From: Archivesica marissinica | Taxonomy: Eukaryota; Mollusca; Bivalvia; Venerida; Vesicomyidae | DNA: 64,000 nucleotides | Assembly: GCA_014843695.1 (NCBI GenBank) | Contig: CM026404.1 | Coordinates: 826,261-890,260 of the forward strand | Direction: 5' to 3' | Shown: positions 22,540 to 32,639 of the stretch, piece after piece | How positions within the stretch are numbered: position 1 is the stretch's first letter | Layout: every line of letters begins with the position of its first letter | The notes under the pieces: generated by a model | Databases searched by the model: none | What the model was told of the DNA's origin: nothing | The model's input: the letters and a program-made list of their open reading frames with translations, nothing else | Made by a program: the position numbers and the translations under genes

Positions 22540-22990
22540 GAATATCCATAATACAGGCAAAAGGTTTGGGACCCTGTGTAAATTACGTTGGATATCGGCC
22601 CTCACCAATAACAAGGAGATACATCGGTAAGTTACTGCCACTGAATACTCCCTACAAGTAGATAGGGCATATTAAGTATTTTCCTCTGTTTTTATAGTTG
22701 TTTCCTTTGCACAACATGCTAGTAATTAGATTAGATTATTAAATTATATATCAACAAATCTCCTACATTATATACAATGGGTATTTATTTGTAATATAAT
22801 GTTATCACTTAATTAACACGTTTTTTTTATAAAATCACAATTATCATACCGCAATATATGGTTAGGGAACAACAGTAAAAACAAAGGATTCTAACTAAAA
22901 GGACCTATTCACCTTTTGGAATCAATCAGACTTTATCGGCCAAGGGAGATAATAGAAAATTACAGATGTCTCTCATTGTAATAATTTAAT
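22540..22990. repeat. dispersed element X, uninterrupted copy
   Basis: Homologous to the split copy at 36788-36881 plus 37506-37845. Shared landmarks include agttactgcc, tttcctctgttttt, gttgtttcctttgcac, aacaacagtaaaaacaaagg or its equivalent, and gccaagggagataatag. Family not recognised. This copy shows the empty site for the insertion at 36882-37505. Confidence 0.75.
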
Positions 22991-23024
22991 ATATAAAAGG
23001 CAACGACATGTTCCTAAACTCCCA

Positions 23025-23255
23025 GGTTCGATCCCCCGTCTGACCCTAATACAATTAACAGTCTTTCAGATGGGACATTAAACCGAGGTCGCGTGTCAGT
23101 GCTATACACCGTGCACGTAAAAGAACCAGAGGAGACTCTGGAATGGGTCTGTCTGAATCATTGCACTATCCTCCGAAAATCTAAAATAAATCTCTTCAGG
23201 AGGCGTCGCTCATATGGGCAACCGGTAGCGACGATAAATAAACGTAAAACACACA
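23025..23255 (+). mobile_element. SINE-A copy e, truncated at the B box, with TSD
   Basis: It starts at ggttcgatcccccgtctgac with no A box. A perfect 11-bp duplication ctaaactccca lies at 23014-23024 and 23256-23266, so the truncation happened at integration. Confidence 0.93.
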
Positions 23256-23540
23256 CTAAACTCCCATGTACGGTTTATGTAACGTGTTTCGACATACGTA
23301 AGAATTACAGGTACTTAGTCTGCATAGCGGATGCATTGCAAATTCGATTAATACGTCTATGCATTATAATCTATGATTATGTACTGAAAGCCGGTTGTAG
23401 TAGACAAATATTACCTTTGAATTGTCTAACTTCTATAATTTGTCGTTGATTAAGCTCGATTGCGTCTATTAGAAGTGTTGCACATCCGTCTAGTTATGTG
23501 TAATGTTGTCGTTATGTATGACCGGCAGGCTGTGTGCATA
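23256..23540. other. spacer
   Basis: Unique AT-rich sequence with no feature recognised. Confidence 0.5.
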
Positions 23541-24434
23541 CAGTGAAACCATTCTTAAGCAAGCATCCAGCCATTGAAATCACGGACAGTGGATGCTTAG
23601 CAAAGGTGGCTGCTTAATAAAGGTGGCTGCTTAGCAAAGGTGGCTGCTTAGCAAAGGTGGCTGCTTAGCAAAGGTGGCTGCTTAGCAAAGGTGGCTGCTT
23701 AGCAAAGGTGGCTGCTTAGCAAAGGTGGATGCTTAGCAAAGGTGGCTGCTTAGCAAAGGTGGCTGCTTAGCAAAGGTGGCTGCTTAGCAAAGGTGGCTGC
23801 TTAGCAAAGGTGGCTGCTTAGCAAAGGTGGCTGCTTAGCAAAGGTGGATGCTTAGCAAAGGTGGCTGCTTAGCAAAGGTGGATGCTTAGCAAAGGTGGAT
23901 GCTTAGCAAAGGTGGATGCTTAGCAAAGGTGGATGCTTAGCAAAGGTGGATGCTTAGCAAAGGTGGATGCTTAGCAAAGGTGGATGCTTAAGCAAAGGTG
24001 GATGCTTAGCAAAGGTGGCTGCTTAGCAAAGGTGGATGCTTAGCAAAGGTGGCTGCTTAGCAAAGGTGGATGCTTAGCAAAGGTGGCTGCTTAGCAAAGG
24101 TGGTGCTTAGCAAAGGTGGCTGCTTAGCAAAGGTGGCTGCTTAGCAAAGGTGGCTGCTTAGCAAAGGTGGCTGCTTAGCAAAGGTGGCTGCTTAGCAAAG
24201 GTGGCTGCTTAGCAAAGGTGGCTGCTTAGCAAAGGTGGCTGCTTAGCAAAGGTGGCTGCTTAGCAAAGGTGGCTGCTTAGCAAAGGTGGCTGCTTAGCAA
24301 AGGTGGCTGCTTAGCAAAGGTGGCTGCTTAGCAAAGGTCAAATGGTTAATAAAAGCAACATAGGAATCTGGAAACTGGCTGCCTAATACAGGTTGGCTAC
24401 TTATTTAAAGCGACCACTATAACATGTTTGATTG
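23541..24434. mobile_element. TA-flanked MITE-like element filled by a minisatellite
   Basis: It begins cagtgaaaccattcttaag and ends acatgtttgattg. Read inward, the ends match over roughly ten bases (cagtgaaacc versus caatcaaaca). TA flanks both ends (23539-23540, 24435-24436). The interior is almost entirely the 17-bp array. It is interpreted as a non-autonomous Tc1/mariner-type element; moderate confidence. Confidence 0.55.
23590..24338. repeat. 17-bp minisatellite, about 44 copies
   Basis: Unit ggctgcttagcaaaggt with a variant ggatgcttagcaaaggt that forms its own block at about 23840-24080. Single-base indels occur near 23990 and 24109. Degenerate relatives (ctgcctaatacaggttggct) occur just after the array. 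Confidence 0.97.
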
Positions 24435-24436
24435 TA

Positions 24437-25287
24437 TCTATTCTTGTTGTGTAAATACGTCACTGTTAACGAGGACGTATTTCGGTATTGACGCCTGGTA
24501 GTTGGTCTTTTTTTAAAGCACGTTTAATTCTGACTTTTCAATTGATTTCTCCAATTGTATGTGTACCTAACGATATCAGGTATATAGTTACAAATAAGGA
24601 CATAACTGCAGAAATCGTAACATACACGCGTTCAGTATGTTTAATTAATCATTGTCTAACACTATTGCATGCACAGAAGTCGAGAGAAAAACCCAGACTT
24701 ACCGAATAACCGAGACAACAAGAAACAATACAACGGCATGAGAATATTACCGAATAACCTAGATAACAAGAAACAATACCATGGCATGAGAATATTAATT
24801 ACATCAGTTTCTCTCAATATTATAGAAGCAATATTATCATATACTTTTAAAGCGACATTACATCGCAAAAAGCAAACAAAATGCATTTCCTTTCACGTAT
24901 AAATGCATTGCTACTAAAATTCTTCTGAATACATCGAATACTTGACTAACATTGAATCAATTTAACAATGTGTTTGTGGTATACAAACTTTCAAACGTGA
25001 AAGTATTATTTATATATAGCAAATTATATTCTGCAAACATTTGCGTTTTCACCGATGTAGTGTCGCTTTAATGTATTACTGCCTTCAAGTTGATAAACAT
25101 GCACAATGTTCTTAATTCCAAACTATTTTCAACATTCATATGCATAACAATATCTAAGCTGTATATATTTGGCTTCTTAAACTATCTGGTATGTTTTTAA
25201 ATATTGCTAAATGTGGGAAATTGCAAACAGCCGATGACAGTCGTCTACTATTGATGTAGCACAATGAGTGCGTTTACGTATGTTACG
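24437..25287. other. AT-rich spacer with a 48-bp direct repeat
   Basis: Two tandem copies of a 48-bp sequence beginning accgaataacc lie at 24701-24748 and 24749-24796. Otherwise nothing recognised. Confidence 0.6.
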
Positions 25288-25515
25288 TTGAATACAGTCA
25301 TATTGATTGTTAAGTTGAATACAGTCATATTGATTGTTAAGTTGAATACAGTCATATTTATTGTTAAGTTGAATACAGTTATATTGATTGTTAAGTTGAA
25401 TACAGTCATATTTATTGTTAAGTTGAATACAGTCCTATTGATTGTTAAGTTGAATACAGTCATATTTATTGTTAAGTTGAATAGAGTCATATTGATTGTT
25501 AAGTTGAATATACAG
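25288..25515. repeat. 27-bp minisatellite, about 8 copies
   Basis: The unit contains gaatacagtcatattgattg followed by ttaagtt. Alternating copies have attt for attg (for example at 25356 and 25410), suggesting a dimeric amplification unit. Confidence 0.94.
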
Positions 25516-25551
25516 TCATGTGTATATATAACAAGATACAGATTATTCTAA

Positions 25552-25772
25552 AGATCTGTAGTCCAGTGCTAACACGCTGGACTGGTAATCCAGGGATCAC
25601 AGGTTCGATCCCCCGTCTGACCCTAATGAAATTAACAGTCTTTCAGATGGGACTTTAAACCAAGGTCTGTATCATTGCACTATCCTCCAAAAATCTAAAA
25701 TGACTAATCTCTTCAGGAGGCGTCGCTCATATGGTGAACCAGTAGCGACGATAAATAAACGTAAAAACACAC
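25552..25772 (+). mobile_element. SINE-A copy f, internal deletion
   Basis: Good head (gtccagtgctaacacgctgg, ggttcgatccccc) and tail. The central domain is missing from after aaaccaaggtct to gtatcattgcac. Confidence 0.9.
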
Positions 25773-26600
25773 TCTAAATTTGCTATATATTATATATTTT
25801 GGAATGATCGATTTTAAATCTAGAAGGTAGAATATAGTATAAACATTTAGACTATTTTTGTACAATCAATATTTCCGTAACACCAAACTTCGCATCCGTA
25901 GAGAAACATCTGTTTTGTTGAAGAAATTGGCTTAGCCATAGGCAAATGCAATACTTGATATAGAGTTTTAAAGGAAGCAATCAATATGCGTAGTAACTAA
26001 CTTAGCAATATAAGCTTTTGATTTGGCAACAGAAACTAGTCCATTGTGTATAATTCTAAGATGTATCTATTCATCTACAAGTTCTAACAATTCATTGGTA
26101 TTGATAGTCTATAATACACTCGATGCCCAATGTGCTTCACTAGTATATTTATGAGCCTATTCACATTCAGGTGCATCCGTATGCCGTAGTAATAGTCGCT
26201 GGTAGTCAAACAAATTCACGCAAACAATGTCGAATAAATATGTTTAAACCAAATTGGACTGAAATAACTTTTGATTTTCTTTTTCATGTACATACATTTT
26301 GATACTAGTATATGTCGGGTCTAAGTCTTTCAGTCGGCTCATGGTTTGGTCCAGTGTGTACCGTATTGGATTACAGTGGATACTGAGTTCACCCCCCCCC
26401 CCCCGCCCCCGGTCTCATACTGTTAGCAATATTACTCCTGATGTTTTATATCTCTAGCACGGCTTGTATTGTCCAGCATGCACGTCATCAGCGAGCGTTG
26501 TAATGTTTTGCGTCCTAATGCATTCTTGCCATGGGCAACGTCAGGAAACCTGCACGTGTTTCCTCGCATGTACACAAACGCCGCGCCGCCCAGTCAAATG
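25773..26600. other. unique spacer with a poly-C tract
   Basis: No gene seen. A run of about 14 C followed by g and five more C at about 26392-26411 could form a G-quadruplex on the minus strand. Confidence 0.55.
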
Positions 26601-26847
26601 TGTGTTTAACGTTTATTTACCGTCGCTACCGGTTGCCCATATGAGCGACGCCTTCTAAAAAGATTGGTCATTTTAGAGTTTTGGAGGATAGTTCTTTTAC
26701 GTGGATGGTGTAAAGTACCAACACGAGACCTCGGTTTAATGTCCCATCTGAAAGACTGTAGATTGTATTAGGGTCAGACGGGGGATCGAACCTGTGATCC
26801 CTGGATTACCAGTCCAACGTGTTACCACTGGCCGACAGATCCGTCTG
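26601..26847 (-). mobile_element. SINE-A copy g
   Basis: Minus-strand copy with head and tail. A deletion removes about 35 bp of the gagactctggaatgggtctc region. Confidence 0.9.
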
Positions 26848-27315
26848 CCCGCCCTGCCAAGTTCTGCGACTGTTGGTGTGTCACGCCTACATGGCTGATA
26901 TTGTGCATCGTGAAATTAATTGCAATACGCATTCGGGCTGTAAAAATTAAGCAATACACTTATTGATGCACTACTAGGCTAATTAAGAAAAATGAAACCT
27001 TTAAAAGATATCCTGTAAGACGATTATTAATTAAGGGAAACCATATCACAGAAGTAATGACTTATAACCATACTGACAATATACATACAATTATTTTCGT
27101 CTGTGTTTTGACGATATATATCATGTTGTTGTATTATTTTCTGACATCGTGCGCATGTGCATTGCTGGTCAATCTCAATCAGTTTTGCCCTCACACATGC
27201 GCATTCATATACATTGTGGCGACAATGTGGTCGGAAATGGTGACAGTTTTCTCAATGTATGTGCTAGCATTTGATAGTGATCGCACTAGCTAGGGACACA
27301 CGTAGAGGCAATTGT
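26848..27315. other. AT-rich spacer
   Basis: A 78-codon hydrophobic frame at 27057-27293 shows no family features and no splice context. Nothing else is seen. Confidence 0.5.
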
Positions 27316-29606
27316 TCGTAGGAATAGTTTCCCGCAGAGAACACCTTCAATATGCCGGGTACAAGGAATCGTGGCCGGCAGAGAACGACTTCAATCTGCC
27401 GGGTACAAGGAATAGTGTCCCGCAGAGAACGCCTTCAATATGCCGGGTACAAGGAATCGTGGCCCGCAGATAACGCCTTCAATATGCCGGGTACAATGAA
27501 TCGTGGCCCACAGAGAACGCCTTCACCATTCCGGGTACACTTAATAGTGGCCCGCAGAGAACGCCTTCAATATGCTGGGTACAAGGTATCGTGGCCCGCA
27601 GAGAACGCCTTCACTATTCCGGGTACAATTAATAGTGGCCCGCAGAGAACGCCTTCAATATGCCGGGTACACGGAATAGTGGCTCACAGAGAACGCCTTC
27701 AATATGCCGGGTAAAAGGAATCGTGACCCGTAGAGAATGCCTTCAATCCGCCGGGTACAAGAAATCGTGGCCCGTAGAGAACGCCTTCAATCCGCCGGGT
27801 ACAAAGAATCGTGACCCGTAGAGAAGACCTTCAATATGCCGGCACAAGGAATCGTGGCCCGCAGATAATGCCTTCAATATGCCGGGTACAAGGAATCATG
27901 ACCAACAGATAACGCCTTCAATCTGCCGGTAAAAGGAATCGTGGCCCGCAGAGAACGCCTTCAATATGCCGGTACAAGGAATCGTGGCCCGCAGATAATG
28001 CCTTCAATATGCCGGGTACAAGGATCATGACCAACAGATAACACCTTCAATAAGTATGCCGGGCACAAACAATCGTGACCAACAGATAACGCCTTCAATA
28101 TGCCAGGTACAAGAACTCGTGGCAAACAGGTAACACCTTCACTCTGCCGGGTACAAGGAATCGTGACCAACATATAACGCCTTCAATCTGCCGGGTATAC
28201 GGAATCATGGCCCACAGATAACGCCCTCAATCTGCCGCGTAGAATGAATCGTGACCCGCAGAGAATACATTCAGTGTGTCGGGTACAAGGAATCACGGTC
28301 CACAGAGAACACATTCAGTATGTCGGGTACAAGGAATCACAGTCCACAGATAACACATTCAATATGCCGAGTAAAAGGAATCGTGACCCGTAGAGAATGC
28401 CTTCAATCCGCCGGGTACAATAAATCGTGGCACGTAGAGAACGCCTTCAATCCGCCCGGTACAAGGAATCGTGACCCGTAGAGAACACCTTCAATATGCC
28501 GGCACAAGGAATCGTGGCCCGCAGATAATGCCTTCAATATGCCGGGTACAAGGAATCATGACCAACAGATAACGCCTTCAATCTGCCGGTAAAAGGAATC
28601 GTGGCCCGCAGAGAACGCCTTCAATATGCCGGTACAAGGAATCGTGGCCCGCAGATAATGCCTTCAATATGCCGGGTACAAGGAATCATGACCAACAGAT
28701 AACAACTTCAATAAGTATGCCGGGCACAAACAATCGTGACCAACAGATAACGCCTTCAATCTGCCAGGTACAAGAACTCGTGGCAAACAGATAACACCTT
28801 CACTCAGCCGGGTACAAGGAATCGTGACCAACATATAACGCCTTCAATCTGCCGGGTACACGGAATCATGGCCCACAGATAACGCCCTCAATCTGCCGCG
28901 TAGAATGAATCGTGACCCGCAGAGAATACATTCAGTATGTCGAGTACAAGGAATCATGGTCCACAGAGAACACATTCAGTATGTCGGGTACAAGGAATCA
29001 CGGTCCACAGAGAACACATTCAGTATGTCGGATACAAGGAATCACGGTCCACAGAGAACACATTCAGTACGTCGGTTACAAGGAATCACGGTCCACAGAG
29101 AACACATTCAGTGTGTCGGGTATAAGGAATCACGGTCCACAGAGAACACATTCAGTATGTCGGGTACAAGGAATCACGGTCCACAGAGAACACATTCAGT
29201 ATGTCGGGTACAAGGAATCACGGTCCACAGAGAACACATTCAGTATGTCGGGTACAAGGAATCACGGTCCACAGAGAACACATTCAGTATGTCGGGTACA
29301 AGGAATCACGGTCCACAGAGAACACATTCAGCACAAAACACCCACAAAACACACTATGTCGGGTACAAGGAATCACGGTCCACAGAGAACACATTCAATA
29401 TGTCGGGTACAAGAAATCACGGTCCACAGAGAACACATTCAGTATGTCGGATACAAGGAATCATGGTCCACAGAGAACACATTCAGTATGTCGGGTACAA
29501 GGAATCACGGTCCACAGAGAACACATTCAGTATGTCGGGTACAAGGAATCACGGTCCACAGAGAACACATTCAGTATGTCGGGTACAAGGAATCACGGTC
29601 CACAAT
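27316..29606. repeat. 44-bp satellite, about 52 copies, with large duplication
   Basis: The unit contains cgtggcccgcagagaacgcc, ttcaatatgccgggtac and aaggaat. Three zones are visible: a variable proximal zone, a duplicated zone (about 27839-28260 repeated at 28499-28920, offset 660 bp or 15 units), and a homogenised distal zone (28921-29606) with cacggtccacagagaaca. One insertion of about 22 bp (cacaaaacacccaca) interrupts it near 29334-29352. Confidence 0.94.
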
Positions 29607-30025
29607 CGTGCGAGATAAAAGTAAGCTCGGCCAACAAAGAACCACCTTCACCCGCACAGTAAGTTTCCGCACCCGCCAGTAGTATACTACGGTTTGTGCT
29701 ACGACAACAATTAGTGTGTTTATCGTCCGTAGTATACTACTCCCGTCCAACAGAATGATAGAAGCGTTAATTATATGTACGATATTTGTTATCAATGCAT
29801 TGTATATTCATGATTGAATTAATACATTGGTTAGGTTTCTTGTGTATACATTTATTATTTATTGCTTTAGCAAATGGTTGGTGTTGTGGTATATATATGT
29901 ATACCTATAGATATATAACAATGTAACTATTGTCACAACATGACTATATGTAGTTTAATATTTTAATTAATATAATTATATGCATGGTACGTATGCAAAC
30001 GCTACACACCTTTGGGTGGTGGTGG
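29607..30025. other. AT-rich spacer with a repeated palindrome
   Basis: The 12-bp perfect palindrome gtagtatactac occurs at 29679-29690 and again at 29729-29740. The rest is unremarkable. Confidence 0.7.
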
Positions 30026-30310
30026 TTTTTACGTTTATTTATCGTCGCTACCGGTTGCCCATATGAGTGACGTCTCCTGAAGAGATTAATAATTTTAGAT
30101 TTTGGAGGATAGTGCAATGATACCATTTCAGACCCATTTCAGAATCTCCTCTGGTTCTTTTACGTGCACGGTGTACAACACCGACACGAGACCTCGGTTT
30201 AACGTCCCATCTGAAAGACTGTTAATTTTATTAGGGTCAGATGGGGGATCGAACCTGCGATCCCTGGGTTACCAGTCCAGTGTGTTACCACTGGACTACA
30301 GATCCGTCTG
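30026..30310 (-). mobile_element. SINE-A copy h, full length
   Basis: Minus-strand copy with complete head, central domain and tail. It is abutted by SINE-F within 30 bp. Confidence 0.93.
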
Positions 30311-30335
30311 TGACACGTAGTTTGTTTTGGGAGTA

Positions 30336-30590
30336 TATAGTCACACCCACAACTTGTCATATGGCGACTCTCCAGCTATTAGGAAGACATCGGGTGTCCT
30401 TTCGGTGAGTATTTCAGATACTGACTGGGTAGATCCACCGATCTTCTGCAAGCCAGTTGGATAGCTTCCTCAAATAATTGTGACATTCGAACCTACAGCG
30501 ATGAGGGGCAGGTGATTTGAAGTCAACGACTGTAACCTCTTGGCCAGCTCCCATCTGGGTATTAGCTTGGAATGGAAACGCATGCTGCCT
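30336..30590 (-). mobile_element. SINE-F, bivalve-type SINE-like repeat
   Basis: Minus-strand reading gives gttgacttcaaatcacctgc, a B-box-like taggttcgaatgtc, then ttgaggaagctatccaactg, gatcggtggatctacccag and ctggagagtcgccatatgac. I recognise these landmarks from memory as a repeat frequent in bivalve genomes. A 63-codon frame here is not an exon. Confidence 0.7.
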
Positions 30591-31014
30591 ATAGCTTACA
30601 TACAAAACGTAGATCTATTCCCAAATATAGATGGCCACAGTATTGCGCATACAATTATTGTATTCTTCTATCACATAACTGTGCTTGTATCCAGTTTCAT
30701 ACAGCCATCACATATTTTCATATATGTACACACGTGTAGTATAACCTGAGATAATAATCCTTATAATATGTAAAGTATGCGTATTTCTATGTGAATTGGT
30801 ACATAACATTAAAGATAAGACAAATGTCGATTACAAAGAATGATTAACATAATTATAACGCTATTTAAAACGGTGCTGTTTTGTGTAGTGACGTCATGAC
30901 AATTTGCGCTAATGTTTTGTGCCAAAATGAAAGTAGGTACGTTATTGTGTGCAAGAATATGGTAATATATGGTTACTATGGTAATGTGATAAAAAGAATC
31001 TTACGCTCGTGGTG
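30591..31014. other. AT-rich spacer
   Basis: No gene or repeat recognised. Confidence 0.5.
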
Positions 31015-31195
31015 ATTTCATACCATATTTTATGAAACTCGTTTTCCAAAACTCGTTTCATAAACTATGGTATGAACTCCCCACTTTATTTCAAAACTCG
31101 TTTCATAAACTATGGTATGAACTCCCCACTTTATTTCAAAACTCGTTTCATTAAATATGGTATGAACTAATCACTCATACCAGCGTAAGATCCTA
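31015..31195. repeat. 56-bp direct repeats with an inverted copy
   Basis: caaaactcgtttcataaact with atggtatgaactcc is repeated about 2.5 times. An inverted relative (ttcataccatattttatgaa) precedes it, so the start of the block can fold into a hairpin. Confidence 0.8.
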
Positions 31196-31377
31196 TATAT
31201 CTCTTCAGTTATACGTATCATTATACACCACAAAAACAACCACTTACAGCAACAATAAATCATATATACATGCCACACATGTCAAGAACAGAAGACATAT
31301 GTCACGTCACTTCAAAGACTACAGAGAGAAGATTATTAAGGATCGCCGTTAATTGATTACAAAGAAGAACTGTATTT

Positions 31378-31715
31378 TGTCCTATGTATATAAAGCTCAA
31401 GACGGGGATGTGGCATTGAAGATGAGTATCACTTTATTTTGTCCAAGGTATTGAAGGTACAAGACGGGAATGTGACATTGAAGATGAGTATCACTTTATT
31501 TTGTCCAAGGTATTGAAGGTACAAGACGGGAATGTGACATTGAAGATGAGTATCACTTGATTTTGTCCAAGGTAGAGAAGGTACAAGACGGGAATGTGAC
31601 ATTGAAGATGAGAATCACTTTATTTTGTCCAAGATAGAGAAGGTACAAGACGGGAATGTGATATTGAAGATGAGTAGCACTTTATTTTGTCCAACGTAGA
31701 GATGGTACAAGACGG
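31378..31715. repeat. 62-bp minisatellite, about 5 copies
   Basis: The unit contains tatcactttattttgtccaa and gtacaagacgggaatgtgac. The last copy is cut at gacgg, where SINE-A sequence begins. Confidence 0.93.
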
Positions 31716-31716
31716 C

Positions 31717-31854
31717 GTACAACACCGACACGAGACTTCGGTTTAAAGTCCCATCTGAAAGAATGTTAATTTTATTAGGGTCAGACGGGGGATCAAACCT
31801 GCGATCACTGGATTACCAGTACAGCGTGTTACCACTGGACTACAGATCCGTCTG
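31717..31854 (-). mobile_element. SINE-A copy i, 3' half missing
   Basis: Head, B box and the first part of the central domain are present. The sequence stops at gtacaacaccgacacgag, and the normal tail is absent where the 62-bp array begins. Loss of the 3' side is not the usual retrotransposition truncation, so a later deletion or array spread is likely. Confidence 0.88.
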
Positions 31855-31984
31855 TAATACGATAGCTTTATTTATCACTTGTTTATATATATATATATTG
31901 ACTATGTACTATGAATAAGCCTGTGTTGTGTTCTGTTCAGTGAATCGACTTGCTATGTTATGTTCCAAAGCGCGTCTCATTGGA

Positions 31985-32150
31985 ATGCACATTTAGTTTA
32001 GCGCGATGGCGAAGCGAGTTCCCACACTTTTAAACATGTCTGGACCTCAATCCTGATTTAATCCATCGCCATGAGGGAAGAGGAAGAGGTAATGTTGATT
32101 TGACGTGACATTAGACACCACCACTGGGTTCATAGGGGCACGAACCTAGA
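31985..32150 (-). mobile_element. SINE-B copy g, decayed
   Basis: Weak minus-strand similarity (gcgcgatggcgaagcgagtt, taatccatcgccatgaggga, gaggtaatgt). An old copy. Confidence 0.5.
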
Positions 32151-32163
32151 AAACTATTACATG

Positions 32164-32355
32164 GCACAAATTATCGGCACGGAAATATTAAATGTATCTG
32201 AAACCGTACCGTACCCGCCCAGCCAACTACTAATATATCCTTACCCGCCCAGCCAACTACTAATCTACCCATACCTGCCCAGCCAACTACTAATCTACCA
32301 TTACCCGCCCAGCACAAATTATCGGCACGGAAATATTAAATGTATCTGAAACCGT
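32164..32355. repeat. 28-bp array inside a 44-bp direct repeat
   Basis: About four 28-bp units with cccgcccagccaactactaa. They are bracketed by two perfect 44-bp direct repeats (32164-32207 and 32312-32355), both starting gcacaaattatcggcacgg. This is a 148-bp duplication with inner repeats. Confidence 0.92.
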
Positions 32356-32489
32356 TAATGTTTCTGTGGTGCTTTCTTATAATCATATCCTGTTCATGGC
32401 GTTTTCTTTCATACGTCTAGTCTTCGCTTGCTCCAATCTTAGTCAGGTTCCTGGCTTCTTACAATCAAACCCGGTTCATATTCATCGTG

Positions 32490-32605
32490 TGTGTTTAATT
32501 TTATGAATGTAAATATAATGTTTATAATTGTTTTTGTTTTGAGGGCCCTATAGAAGATTGACCTTGTCAAATAAGTGAATTTAGTATTGTTATTATTGTA
32601 ATATA
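32490..32605 (+). mobile_element. LINE 3' end, (ATT)n-tailed family, copy 1
   Basis: gttttgagggccctatagaa with gattgacc and a gttattattg tail. It is related to 48190-48360 and 54790-54903, which share the gaggacctcat or gggcctcat block and the ATT-rich tail. Confidence 0.6.
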
Positions 32606-32639
32606 TTATTTGCTTGCTCCAAAACTTATTCCTATTCCT

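Noticed and set aside
20848..22641. Long frames through 20848-22641 and 41743-44336
   Set aside because: They run through 1000-N gaps and microsatellite sequence.
23590..24338. CRISPR-like arrays (regular repeats here and at 27316-29606)
   Set aside because: Repeats are contiguous with no unique spacers, and the genome is eukaryotic.
27057..27293. 78-codon hydrophobic frame as a small membrane protein
   Set aside because: No conserved motif, no promoter or splice support, and an AT-rich setting where hydrophobic frames arise by chance.
30414..30605. A 63-codon minus frame that looked like an exon
   Set aside because: The underlying DNA matches landmarks of a SINE-like repeat (SINE-F), including a B-box-like site; the peptide is incidental.
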